From: Oscillospiraceae bacterium | Lineage (GTDB): Bacteria; Bacillota; Clostridia; Oscillospirales; Ruminococcaceae | DNA length: 64,000 nucleotides | Assembly: GCA_017828975.1 (NCBI GenBank) | Contig: JAGAJN010000031.1 | Span: forward strand, 124,001-188,000 | Reading direction: 5' to 3' | Shown here: positions 40,624 to 48,932 of the stretch, piece by piece | Layout of the letters: the number at the start of each line of letters is the position of its first letter | Position numbering within the stretch: the stretch's first letter is position 1 | The notes under the pieces: generated by a model | Database searches by the model: none | The model's input: the letters and a program-made list of their open reading frames with translations, nothing else | Told to the model about the DNA's origin: nothing | Program-made: the position numbers and the translations under genes

Positions 40624-42206
40624 AAAGATATGATATGATAATCGTGGGTGCAGGTCCCGCAGGCTTGTCCGCTGCTATCGAAGCTGCAAAAAGGGGAATG
40701 AAGGTCGTTGTTTATGACGAAAACGCAAAGCCCGGCGGACAGCTTTTCAAGCAGATACATAAGTTCTTCGGCTCTAAGGAGCACAAGGCTAAAATAAGGG
40801 GCTTTCACATCGGTGAGGAGCTGCTTGCAGAGGCAAATTCTCTTGGCGTTGAGGTGGTTCTGAATGCCATTGTTATCGGACTTTTCCCCGAAAAAGAGGT
40901 CACCGTAAAGATTGATGACCACGTTGAGCACGTCAAGGGAGATACAATTCTTATTGCGACGGGTGCAAGCGAAAATATGGTAACATTCCCCGGCTGGACG
41001 CTGCCCGGAGTTATCGGAGCGGGTGCTGCTCAGACTATGATGAATCTTCATGGAACTCTCCCCGGGAAAAAAGTGCTGATGCTCGGTTCGGGAAATGTCG
41101 GTCTGGTCGTAAGCTTTCAGCTTATGCAGGCGGGCTGTGAGGTAGTCGCTCTTGCAGACGCTGCACCAAGAGTCGGCGGTTACGGCGTTCATGCTGCAAA
41201 GGTCGCTCGCTGCGGTGTTCCGTTCTATCTGTCCCACACAATAGTAAAGGCTGACGGAGATGAGTATGTTACAGGCGTTACCATCGGTGAGGTAGACAAG
41301 AACTGGCAGGTCATTCCCGGTACGGAAAAGCATTTTGATGTTGATACTATCTGTCTGGCGGTAGGACTTTCGCCTATGTCAAAGCTTGCGGATATGGCGG
41401 GCTGTGCAATGGAGGATAATCCCGCAAAGGCAGGATTTGTTCCCACGGTAGACAAGTACGGCGAAACTTCCATTCCCGGAATTTACGCTGCGGGAGATGT
41501 TTCGGGAATAGAAGAAGCGTCCAGCGCAATGATTGAAGGACGTATTGCGGGAATTGCCGCTGCCGCAAAGCTTGGCTTCATTTCCGAGGAGGAATGTGAA
41601 GCCGAGGTGGAAAAGCAGGAGTCTGCACTTAACGGTCTGCGTCAGGGAATGTTCGCCCCGGGCATGAGAGGAAAGATGATAACCGAAACCGAGGAAGGCG
41701 TAGAGATCTCGCAAAATCTCCTGAAAAAGGGATTTGTTTCGGACGATGAAATTGAGCGTTTTCCCGGAGTTACACATAACACAGGTGTTCACCCTGTTAT
41801 CGAATGTACACAGAATATCCCCTGCAATCCTTGTCAGGACGCTTGCCCGAAGCACTGCATAAAAATAGGAAGCAACATTACAGCGCTGCCTGCCATTGAC
41901 CCCGAACAGAAATGTACAGGCTGCGGAATGTGTGTAGCAAGCTGTTCGGGACAGGCAATATTCCTTGTAAATGAGGACTGCGGCGACGGCACAGCGGAGA
42001 TAACGCTGCCTTACGAATTTCTCCCGCTCCCCGAAAAGGGTGCAAAGGGTACGGCGCTTAGCAGAAGCGGCGAGGCTGTCTGCGAGGCGGAAGTGGTAAA
42101 TGTGAGAAGCGCAAAGGCGTTTGACCACACCCATCTGCTCACAATGAAGGTGCCTAAGGAATACGCAATGAAGGCAAGATTTTTTAAGGAGGCAGTTAAG
42201 TCATGA
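40620..42206 (+). CDS. FAD/NAD(P)-binding subunit with a C-terminal ferredoxin domain (HcnB-like)
   Basis: A 528-residue flavoprotein. The first FAD site is IIVGAGPAGLSAAI (about 5-18), followed by the disulfide-less PGGQLFKQ region, ATGASEN, a second dinucleotide site MLGSGNVGLVVSF (about 157-170) and GIYAAGDVSG (about 287-296). The C-terminal part (about 395-450) adds cysteines in CNPCQDACP and CTGCGMCVASC, the ligands of two 4Fe-4S clusters, a domain absent from classical HcnB. The clusters may connect the complex to ferredoxin in an anaerobe. It overlaps both neighbours by 4 bases, so the subunits are translationally coupled. Confidence 0.92.
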   Translation: MKRYDMIIVGAGPAGLSAAIEAAKRGMKVVVYDENAKPGGQLFKQIHKFFGSKEHKAKIRGFHIGEELLAEANSLGVEVVLNAIVIGLFPEKEVTVKIDDHVEHVKGDTILIATGASENMVTFPGWTLPGVIGAGAAQTMMNLHGTLPGKKVLMLGSGNVGLVVSFQLMQAGCEVVALADAAPRVGGYGVHAAKVARCGVPFYLSHTIVKADGDEYVTGVTIGEVDKNWQVIPGTEKHFDVDTICLAVGLSPMSKLADMAGCAMEDNPAKAGFVPTVDKYGETSIPGIYAAGDVSGIEEASSAMIEGRIAGIAAAAKLGFISEEECEAEVEKQESALNGLRQGMFAPGMRGKMITETEEGVEISQNLLKKGFVSDDEIERFPGVTHNTGVHPVIECTQNIPCNPCQDACPKHCIKIGSNITALPAIDPEQKCTGCGMCVASCSGQAIFLVNEDCGDGTAEITLPYEFLPLPEKGAKGTALSRSGEAVCEAEVVNVRSAKAFDHTHLLTMKVPKEYAMKARFFKEAVKS

Positions 42207-42520
42207 ACGACAGAAGCAGAGATATAGGCGAATTTGTTCCCCAGCCCGATGATGATATGATCGTCTGCCGCTGTGAGGAAATTACAAAGGGCGAAATAAG
42301 ACGTGCCGTTCACGACGGAATGTTCACCCTTACAGAAATAAGAAGATACCTGCGTACAGGAATGGGACTTTGTCAGGGACAGACCTGCACAAAGCTTGTG
42401 AAGGCTATCGTGTCGAGAGAATTGGGCGTCAGACCGAATGAGCTTGAGCCTGCTACGGGACGTGCACCTATGCGCCCCATTGAAATGAAAATTCTTGCAA
42501 ATGATAAGGAGGATGCGTAA
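42203..42520 (+). CDS. BFD-like (2Fe-2S) subunit
   Basis: A 105-residue BFD-type (bacterioferritin-associated ferredoxin-like) 2Fe-2S protein with the four cysteines in CRCEE and GLCQGQTC and helices typical of the fold. In classical HcnB this domain is fused to the C-terminus of the FAD subunit; here it is a separate polypeptide. It overlaps both neighbours (4 bases upstream, 1 base downstream). It should be an electron-transfer subunit of the same complex. Confidence 0.9.
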   Translation: MNDRSRDIGEFVPQPDDDMIVCRCEEITKGEIRRAVHDGMFTLTEIRRYLRTGMGLCQGQTCTKLVKAIVSRELGVRPNELEPATGRAPMRPIEMKILANDKEDA

Positions 42521-43638
42521 TGAACTCTGATGTACTTATTATAGGAAGCGGCATCATTGGCTGCGCAGCCGCTTACAATCTGGCAAAAAAAGGCGTTAAG
42601 GTCACTGTTATCGAAGCAAGCTCAAATATCGGAAACGGCGGTTCTGTGAGAAACGGCGGCGGTGTCCGTCAGTCGGGACGTGACCCCAGAGAGCTGCCCC
42701 TTGTAATGTATGCTATCAAAAATATCTGGCCAAATCTTTCGGAAATGCTGGATACAAATGTTGAATATCATCAGCAGGGAAATCTACGTCTTGGCAGCAG
42801 CGAAAGGCATAAGCAGATACTTGACGGTCTGACCGAACGTGCCGTTAAATGCGGGCTTGATGTGAGAATGATCGACGGAAAGGAAGCAAGGGAGATAAAC
42901 CCCTATCTGTCCGATGCCGTTACCTGCGCAAGCTGGTGTCCAACGGACGGCCATGCTAATCCTCTTACCGCCACAATGGGCTATTACAAAATGGCTCGCC
43001 GCCTCGGTGCACACTTTATTTCCGATGAAAAGATTGTTGAGCTGAGAAAGCACAAGGGCGCTGTCAGACAGGCTGTTGCCGCTTCGGGAAATGTTTACGA
43101 AGCCGATAGGATAATCCTTGCGGCAGGCTTTGAAAGCAGAGTAATCGCAAACACCGTTGGTGTTGATGTTCCCATGCAGCCCGTTCTTCTGGAAACGCTG
43201 GTAACGGAAGCGGTTTCGCCGATGTTCTGGCAGATGCTGGGTACTGCGGACGCTGATTTCTACGGTCATCAGACAGATCACGGCTCCTTTGTTTTCGGAC
43301 TGAATTCGGGTCTTGAGCCTTACGCAAAGCCGGGAAAGCCCGTTTCGTCAAGCATTGCAGCTTCGGCGGCGTGCAGAGGTATCATGCACTATTTCCCGTC
43401 CCTTGAGGGCATTAAGGTGGTAAGAACATGGGCGGGCTGGATGGATTCCTGTGCAGACCATGTTCCCGTAATAAGCAAGGTTGACGAATGCCCGGGACTA
43501 ATCCTTGCCTGCGGTTTCACGGGACACGGCTTCGGAATTTCTCCCGCAGTCGGTCTGGTGCTTTCGCAGCTTGCTTGTGACGAGGAAACGGCAGTCGATC
43601 TGTCGGCGCTGAGATACGACAGATTTGCCGCAAAATAA
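42520..43638 (+). CDS. FAD-dependent amine/amino acid dehydrogenase subunit (DAO family, HcnC-like)
   Basis: A 372-residue DAO-superfamily flavoprotein. The N-terminal FAD site is VLIIGSGIIGCAAAYNL (about 4-20), the flavin-binding GSVRNGGGVRQSGRD loop lies near 43-56, and the C-terminal ACGFTGHGFGISPAVG binds FAD (about 327-342). In HcnABC-like complexes this subunit oxidises the substrate (glycine, proline, opines or D-hydroxyproline), and electrons then move through the Fe-S subunits. It starts on the last base of the preceding stop. Substrate-pocket residues cannot be assigned by eye. Confidence 0.92.
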   Translation: MNSDVLIIGSGIIGCAAAYNLAKKGVKVTVIEASSNIGNGGSVRNGGGVRQSGRDPRELPLVMYAIKNIWPNLSEMLDTNVEYHQQGNLRLGSSERHKQILDGLTERAVKCGLDVRMIDGKEAREINPYLSDAVTCASWCPTDGHANPLTATMGYYKMARRLGAHFISDEKIVELRKHKGAVRQAVAASGNVYEADRIILAAGFESRVIANTVGVDVPMQPVLLETLVTEAVSPMFWQMLGTADADFYGHQTDHGSFVFGLNSGLEPYAKPGKPVSSSIAASAACRGIMHYFPSLEGIKVVRTWAGWMDSCADHVPVISKVDECPGLILACGFTGHGFGISPAVGLVLSQLACDEETAVDLSALRYDRFAAK

Positions 43639-43654
43639 GGAAGGAGTTGTCCAT

Positions 43655-44017
43655 ATGAAATTATTAAGAGTTGAAATCATCACAAGTATGTCAAAGGTAG
43701 AGCCGTTAAAGGAGGCTCTCGGCAAATTTCACATCAGCGGAATGACCGTCAGCCAGGTGCTTGGCTGCGGCGTTCAGTACGGTACTCCCGAATATGAAGC
43801 GGAGAGCAAAAGACGTGAGATAAGTCTTTTGCCAAAGGAGCTTGTTATGATGGTTGTCCCCGAGGACGAGCTTGACGCACTCCTTGAATTTGTAAAGAAG
43901 GAGCTTTATACGGGACATATCGGTGACGGAAAGATCTTCGTTTCCGAGATAGTAAACGCAATTCGTGTCCGCACAGGCGAGGAGGGCGTTGAAGCCGTAG
44001 TTGAAGGTGAATTGTAA
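43655..44017 (+). CDS. PII-family signal transduction protein
   Basis: A 120-residue PII-like protein. The N-terminal strand is LLRVEIITSMSKVEPLKEAL, the T-loop region is GCGVQYGTPEYEAESKRREI, and the ATP-binding C-terminal block TGHIGDGKIFVSEIVNAIRVRTGEEG (positions about 88-112) matches the PII signature. The T-loop has no tyrosine at the usual uridylylation position. It lies between an amine dehydrogenase operon and an APC permease, not beside amtB. It probably senses ATP/ADP and a metabolite such as 2-oxoglutarate and controls either the permease or the dehydrogenase. AAGGAG precedes the start at 43655. Confidence 0.9.
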   Translation: MKLLRVEIITSMSKVEPLKEALGKFHISGMTVSQVLGCGVQYGTPEYEAESKRREISLLPKELVMMVVPEDELDALLEFVKKELYTGHIGDGKIFVSEIVNAIRVRTGEEGVEAVVEGEL

Positions 44018-44032
44018 AAGGCGGGATTCTGT

Positions 44033-45460
44033 ATGGATAAAAAATTGGGACTTGCAAGTGCCGTAGCAACGGGCGTCGGTCTGATAATCGCAACCAGCTG
44101 CCTTCTGTCTATCGGACAGGGCGCGGCGGCACTTGGAAACACCTTTATAATCACGATGGTGGTTGCCTGTCTGTTCAACATTCTGACGGCACTTTCCATC
44201 TGCGAACTGAATGCGCTGATGCCGAATCTTTCGGGCGGTATGGCGCAGTACACTCTTGCAAGCTTCGGACCGTTCGTATCTATCGTTGTAAATGTCGGCG
44301 GGTATCTCACCTGTCAGACGATAATGGGCAGCTCCGAGGTCGCAATGTTCGGAAACACTATGAGCAGCGTTTTTGAAAATGTCCCCATTTCGGGAACGGT
44401 CTATTCGATAATGCTGATAGCTATTTTGACGGTCTTAAATCTGTTCGGCGTTGATATGTTTGCAAAGATACAGAATATCGTTGCCTACGGACTTATCGGC
44501 TCTCTTACCATAATGGGCATTATGGGAACGATGAAAATCGGTACAGGTGAGATAGTTGAGCAGCCGGCTGTTCTGTCAAGCAATCCTGCCGATATGTTCT
44601 CGCTGCTGGGTCTTGCATTTTTCCTGTTTATCGGTGCGGAATTTGTCGTTCCCATTTCAACCCAGGTCAGAAATGCACGGAGAAATGTTCCTCTCGGAAT
44701 GGTCATCAGCCTGATTGCAATTCTTGTGATGCAGATATTCGTGACCATCGGCTTCTCACATTATACACCTTGGGAAGAGCTTGGAAGCAGCACTGTTCCC
44801 CATATCCTGTACGGCACAATGCTTTGCGGAAAGGTCGGCACGGTCTGGATGACTATCGTTTCTCTGCTGGCAGTTATCTCAACGGTAAACACAGCGATGT
44901 TCTCCATTTCCCAGATATGCTGCGGTATGGCAAAGATCAATCTTCTGCCTGCTGTTTTCTTAAAGAAGAACAAGAGAGGTACACCCTATGTGGGACTTCT
45001 CCTTGTATCCGCTGCAATGATCATCATCAACGCAACGGGACTTTCCACCAGCGACCAGCTGACATTCCTTATCCTGACGGGCTGTACCTTCTGGATATTC
45101 TCCTATATCATTCTCCATCTTGATGTAATGGTAATGAGAAAGAGAATGCCCAAGGCACCCAGAACCTTCAAGCTTCCGCTGGGACCCGTTATCCCCATTA
45201 TTGGAGTTATCGGAAACGCATTTATGATATGGAATATTGACCCGAACACCGAGGTCAAGTTTAAGATCTACACCATCTTTGTTATCGTATTTGCTCTGCT
45301 TTCGATTTACGCCGTTATCTGGACAAAGCTGAAAATGAAGCGTCCTCTCTTCAAGCCCTATCCCGTAAAAGAGGTTATGGCAATGGAAAATGACCTTTAT
45401 CTGGAGGCTCATAAGAGGGCAGCGGAAGCAGCTGTCAATGAGGCTGTAACTGTCGAATAA
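44033..45460 (+). CDS. APC-family amino acid/amine permease
   Basis: A 475-residue secondary transporter of the amino acid-polyamine-organocation superfamily. About twelve hydrophobic segments are visible. The TM1 motif LASAVATGVGLIIATSCLLSIGQG includes the unwound Gly-rich region that binds the amino and carboxyl groups of the substrate, and TM6 carries FFLFIGAEFVVPIS. It is the last gene of the operon, 15 bp after the PII gene, and is followed by a terminator. It should import the amine or amino acid oxidised by the upstream complex. Confidence 0.93.
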   Translation: MDKKLGLASAVATGVGLIIATSCLLSIGQGAAALGNTFIITMVVACLFNILTALSICELNALMPNLSGGMAQYTLASFGPFVSIVVNVGGYLTCQTIMGSSEVAMFGNTMSSVFENVPISGTVYSIMLIAILTVLNLFGVDMFAKIQNIVAYGLIGSLTIMGIMGTMKIGTGEIVEQPAVLSSNPADMFSLLGLAFFLFIGAEFVVPISTQVRNARRNVPLGMVISLIAILVMQIFVTIGFSHYTPWEELGSSTVPHILYGTMLCGKVGTVWMTIVSLLAVISTVNTAMFSISQICCGMAKINLLPAVFLKKNKRGTPYVGLLLVSAAMIIINATGLSTSDQLTFLILTGCTFWIFSYIILHLDVMVMRKRMPKAPRTFKLPLGPVIPIIGVIGNAFMIWNIDPNTEVKFKIYTIFVIVFALLSIYAVIWTKLKMKRPLFKPYPVKEVMAMENDLYLEAHKRAAEAAVNEAVTVE

Positions 45461-45483
45461 TCCGCATATTTCTCTCCCAAATA

Positions 45484-45530
45484 AATGAACTCTGTCGAGG
45501 GGCGGCCCCTTTAGGCAGAGTTCATTTTTA
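45484..45530 (+). terminator. Terminator of the amine-oxidation operon
   Basis: AATGAACTCTG pairs with CAGAGTTCATT around a 21-base loop that itself folds (GGGGC/GCCCC), followed by TTT, 23 bp after the permease stop codon. Confidence 0.8.
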
Positions 45531-45594
45531 TATGTAGAAATATTCTTAGGCAGATGATATAATGAAAGAAATGAGAATGCCAAAGGAGAACATA

Positions 45595-46410
45595 ATGGAA
45601 GATCTAAAATATATTCCCGTAAGGCAGCCGTTTTTTGCTGCGCTGTCCGACAGCTACAAGAAATTTACCGTAAATAAATATGGGATAGTCCATTTTTTTC
45701 AGTTTACCACATCAGCCGAAAGAATGACGGCAGTTCCCGACGGCAGCGTTGATATGGTATTCTGCTGCGGGGACGAGCCTTTTGCCTTTGTGCACGGAAC
45801 AGTCCTGAAAGCGGAGGAGATACCTTTTCTGCCGAACAGACTTTACTTCGGCGTTCGGTTTATTCCGGGATATAACCCCATTCTCGGGGAAAATGCAATG
45901 GGCAGGCTCATCAATAACCGGATTGGATTTCGTGAGCTTATTTCCGATGAAAAAATGCTTCGGAATATTTTTTCCGAGGATAGCTTTGATAAGCAGATAA
46001 AGGCATTTACACGGTCATATATGAGCATTTTTGAGCGGATACGCCCGATGGACAAAAGCAATCTTATCGTCCGTCACTCAATCAATATGATTTTCAGCCG
46101 AACGGGAAATGTCACCGTCGAACAGCTTGCCGAGGAAACGGGCTACACTCCCAGATACATAAATCAATGCTTTCGGCGGGAGATAGCTATGAGTCCCAAG
46201 AATTTTATAAAGATAATCAGATTTCAGTCGGCGCTGGATATGCTCCATGCCGAGGAAAGGAAGTCACTTTCTGAGATAGCGTCCGCTCTGGGCTATTTCG
46301 ACCAGCCCCATTTTGTAAAAGAATTCAAGCAGTTTGCAGGCATAACGCCGAAAAAATACGAGCAGTTTCTTGACAGCAGGCAATATTCATCAAAGATCGA
46401 GATCTGCTAG
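45595..46410 (+). CDS. AraC-family transcriptional regulator
   Basis: A 271-residue AraC/XylS protein. The N-terminal part (about 1-150) has VPDGSVDMVFCCGD and VRFIPG motifs of the DUF6597-like cupin-type effector domains. The C-terminal pair of HTH motifs spans about 165-265 (VTVEQLAEETGYTPRYINQCFRREIAMSPKNFIKIIRFQSAL and LSEIASALGYFDQPHFVKEFKQFAGITPKKY). The start at 45595 has AAGGAG at proper distance; an earlier in-frame ATG overlaps a TATAAT box. It lies 134 bp after the amine-oxidation operon on the same strand and is its likely regulator. Confidence 0.9.
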   Translation: MEDLKYIPVRQPFFAALSDSYKKFTVNKYGIVHFFQFTTSAERMTAVPDGSVDMVFCCGDEPFAFVHGTVLKAEEIPFLPNRLYFGVRFIPGYNPILGENAMGRLINNRIGFRELISDEKMLRNIFSEDSFDKQIKAFTRSYMSIFERIRPMDKSNLIVRHSINMIFSRTGNVTVEQLAEETGYTPRYINQCFRREIAMSPKNFIKIIRFQSALDMLHAEERKSLSEIASALGYFDQPHFVKEFKQFAGITPKKYEQFLDSRQYSSKIEIC

Positions 46411-46446
46411 GCTGCGGAAAAACTTAGCTTACTTGTTCGTACAAAA

Positions 46447-46487
46447 TAAAGTCACCGCTTTTCCGACAGGGGAGAGCGGTGACTTGT
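46447..46487 (-). terminator. Terminator of the DegV-TrmL-PdxK minus-strand group
   Basis: On the minus strand GTCACCGCT pairs with AGCGGTGAC, followed by TTTATTTTG, 18 bp after the DegV stop codon. Confidence 0.7.
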
Positions 46488-46504
46488 TCACATATGAGCA
46501 ACGA

Positions 46505-47374
46505 TCACTTATGCGCCTTGATAACATATCCCACAATATTGGGACCAACATTTGAAGCCACCGCAGCACCTATCTGGAAATAACCTTCGGGAGGATAGCC
46601 GAACTGCTTGGTGAGGACAGCTGCCATTTCGTCGGCACGTTCCTTGCTGCCGCCCTGAATGATAACATAGGGTGTCTGGGGGATAATTCTGTCTGCGGCA
46701 ATTTCAGCCAGCTTCGGGATAACTGCCTTGTCGCCCCTGACCTTTGCTTCGGTCACGGAAACGGCGTCTGCAATTTTGATAACGGGACGAAGCCCCATCA
46801 GCTCGCCCACAAATGCGGCGGCGCAGCTTACACGTCCCGAACGCTTGACATATTTCAGCGTATAACAGCCGAAATGCACCTCGGCGCAGGAAAACCAATC
46901 CTCATAATATGCCAGAATATCAGCAACGGACGCACCCTTTGAAACCTTGATAGCCGCTTGAATTACAGGATAGCCGTAAACTCCCGTGTAGTTCTTTGAG
47001 TCAACGATGTGAATACGGAATTTGTCCTTTGCTTCGGGATATTCCTCGTAGAAATTGTCCCTAGCCATATGTGCGGACGCATTTGTGTTTGAACCCTTAG
47101 ATGCGATGGAAACGTAAATAAGGTCGGTGTAGCCCTCGTCCATGACCTCCTTGTATGCTTCCTCGAAACGGGGTACGGTTACCTGTGCGGTTTTCGGAAG
47201 CTCCTCGGAGGCTTCTATCATCTCGTAAAACTGCTCGTTTGTCAGGTCGATACGCTCCATAAATCCTTTGTCGCCGAGGGTGATAGGGAAGCACATTATT
47301 TTGATGTCATGCTCCTTTTCCTGCTCGGGGGAAATGTCGCAGGCGGAGTCGGTCATAATTTTTATCTTTTCCAT
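46505..47374 (-). CDS. DegV family fatty-acid-binding protein
   Basis: A 289-residue DegV protein (FakB-type) with the N-terminal IMTDSACDIS motif, a central TAQVT segment (residues about 62-66), SIASKGSNTNASA and the late GLRPVIKI segment. DegV/FakB proteins carry a fatty acid whose carboxylate is phosphorylated by FakA, feeding exogenous fatty acids into phospholipid synthesis. No fakA is adjacent. AAAGGA precedes the start. It lies 16 bp downstream of trmL on the same strand. Confidence 0.9.
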   Translation of the reverse strand: MEKIKIMTDSACDISPEQEKEHDIKIMCFPITLGDKGFMERIDLTNEQFYEMIEASEELPKTAQVTVPRFEEAYKEVMDEGYTDLIYVSIASKGSNTNASAHMARDNFYEEYPEAKDKFRIHIVDSKNYTGVYGYPVIQAAIKVSKGASVADILAYYEDWFSCAEVHFGCYTLKYVKRSGRVSCAAAFVGELMGLRPVIKIADAVSVTEAKVRGDKAVIPKLAEIAADRIIPQTPYVIIQGGSKERADEMAAVLTKQFGYPPEGYFQIGAAVASNVGPNIVGYVIKAHK

Positions 47375-47390
47375 TGTAAAAATCCTTTCT

Positions 47391-47888
47391 TTACCAAACG
47401 TATTGTGTCAGCTTTCCTTCCGAAGCCAGGTCGGGATAATCCCACTGACGAAGCACCTCATAAACGGCTATTGCCACCGAGTTTGACAGGTTAAGGCTTC
47501 TCAGCTCGGGACGCATGGGGATTCGCAGACAGCGTTCCTTATTGCGGTAGAGAAGCTGTTCGGGCAGACCTTTGTCCTCCCGTCCGAAAACAAGATAGGC
47601 GTTGTCGGGATAGTGAGCGTCCGAGTGAACGTTCTGCCCCTTTGTGGTGAAATAGAAGAATTCGCCGTCCTTGTTCTTATCGAAAAAATCATCAAGACCA
47701 TCGTAATAGGTGATGTCCAGCTTGTCCCAATAATCAAGCCCTGCACGTTTCAGCTGCTTGTCGGTGACTTCAAATCCCATAGGCTTGACAAGATGCAGCC
47801 TTGCGCCCGTAACTGCGCAGGTTCGGGAGATATTTCCCGTATTCTGCGGTATCTGCGGCTCTACTAAAACTATGTTCAAATTGCTCAT
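47391..47888 (-). CDS. trmL: tRNA (cytidine(34)-2'-O)-methyltransferase
   Basis: A 165-residue SPOUT methyltransferase. The N-terminal NIVLVEPQIPQNTGNISRTC and the C-terminal knot segments LVFGREDKGLP and LRIPM..RSLNLSNSVAIAVYE are the trefoil-knot SAM site and match TrmL (YibK). It methylates the ribose of the wobble base in tRNA-Leu species. The start at 47888 is chosen because the 44 upstream codons run back into the kinase gene and the family begins here; GAGGT is 9 bp before. Two tRNA-Leu genes occur in the same window. Confidence 0.95.
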   Translation of the reverse strand: MSNLNIVLVEPQIPQNTGNISRTCAVTGARLHLVKPMGFEVTDKQLKRAGLDYWDKLDITYYDGLDDFFDKNKDGEFFYFTTKGQNVHSDAHYPDNAYLVFGREDKGLPEQLLYRNKERCLRIPMRPELRSLNLSNSVAIAVYEVLRQWDYPDLASEGKLTQYVW

Positions 47889-47898
47889 AGCGGATACC

Positions 47899-48765
47899 TC
47901 ACAGCTTTTCGTATGCGCAGAGCGTCTGATAGGAGGACAGAAATCCCAGACACTGCTCCAGCATAACGCCCTCACGTTGGTCGGTACCGTAGCTGTATGT
48001 GGTCTTGATAAGCAGTTCAAGGAACGCCGTCGCCCTGTTCATGGCGATAGGCAGACTGTCCCCTTTAAGGACGGAGCCTGTCAGAACGGCTGCGAATATG
48101 TCACCCGTTCCCGAATACTGTGCGGGGACATGTACAAAGGGCACCTTCCAGAAGCTGCTTGTTTTCTTTTCAAAGCCGATATTACAGCATTTTCCGCCGA
48201 CAGTCGCACTTGTTACCACAACTATCTCGGGACCAAGCTCCGCCAGTCTTGCCAGAATACTTTTTGCGGTTTGTGCGGACAGGTCGTCGGAGCAGAAGCT
48301 CATAGGCTCGCCCAGCAGCATGGACGCTTCCGTAGGGTTTGGCGTGATAATATCCGCAGCGGCAACCAGCTCGGACATTCGGCTGCACATTTCGGGGGTA
48401 TAGGTCTTGTAAGGCTTTCCGCAGTCGCCCATTACGGGGTCAACGACTTTAAGCGCATTGGGATAGCTTGACAGAAATTCAAGGCAGTGGTCTATCTGTT
48501 CCTTAGATGCGAGAAATCCGCTGTAAATGCAGTCAAAGCTGTAATTCAGCCGTTTGTAATGCTCAAGTGCGGGGATAATATAATCGGACAGGTCACGCAG
48601 AGCCATATCTCCGAAGCCGCCTGTATGGGTGGACAGCACGGCGGTCGGCACGGGACAGACCTGTATTCCCATTACCGACATTGTGGGCAGGATAACTCCC
48701 AGAGAGCATCTCCCGACGCCCGACAGGTCATGTATTGCCGCAACCTTGGCAGTTTTTGTTATCAT
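47899..48765 (-). CDS. Pyridoxal/pyridoxamine kinase
   Basis: A 288-residue PfkB-superfamily kinase of the pyridoxamine kinase (PdxK/PdxY) type. Substrate motif AAIHDLSGVGRCS lies near the N-terminus, followed by STHTGGFG, VDPVMGD and ITPNPTEASMLLG. The catalytic GTGDIFAAVLTGS with the active-site Asp lies at about 220. It makes pyridoxal phosphate. The start at 48765 fits the family and a predicted promoter whose transcript would begin near 48809. An upstream ATG at 48798 is also possible. It lies 10 bp upstream of trmL on the same strand and is probably co-transcribed with trmL and degV. Confidence 0.93.
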   Translation of the reverse strand: MITKTAKVAAIHDLSGVGRCSLGVILPTMSVMGIQVCPVPTAVLSTHTGGFGDMALRDLSDYIIPALEHYKRLNYSFDCIYSGFLASKEQIDHCLEFLSSYPNALKVVDPVMGDCGKPYKTYTPEMCSRMSELVAAADIITPNPTEASMLLGEPMSFCSDDLSAQTAKSILARLAELGPEIVVVTSATVGGKCCNIGFEKKTSSFWKVPFVHVPAQYSGTGDIFAAVLTGSVLKGDSLPIAMNRATAFLELLIKTTYSYGTDQREGVMLEQCLGFLSSYQTLCAYEKL

Positions 48766-48815
48766 AGTTTGATCATTCCAATCTGCATTGTCATTCAAAA
48801 ATACAATACATTTTT

Positions 48816-48844
48816 ATTATACAACATTTCAAAGCTTATTTCAA
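48816..48844 (-). promoter_or_regulatory. Sigma-A promoter of the pyridoxal kinase group
   Basis: On the minus strand TTGAAA (48839-48844), 17 bp, TATAAT (48816-48821). Confidence 0.75.
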
Positions 48845-48872
48845 GTATGTTTGTGTAAGTTCCGTCAATTAT

Positions 48873-48918
48873 CAAAAAATCGCCCCACCGTGTTTTCTTA
48901 CGGCAGAGCGATTTGCTA
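48873..48918 (-). terminator. Terminator of the CAP protein gene
   Basis: On the minus strand AAATCGCTCTGCCGT pairs with ACGGTGGGGCGATTT (a few mismatches), followed by TTT, about 15 bp after the stop codon. Confidence 0.7.
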
Positions 48919-48932
48919 AAGGCATTTCAAGC

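Noticed and set aside
45558..45594. AraC start at ATG 45562.
   Set aside because: This ATG overlaps a TATAAT box and has no ribosome-binding site; AAGGAG stands before ATG 45595.
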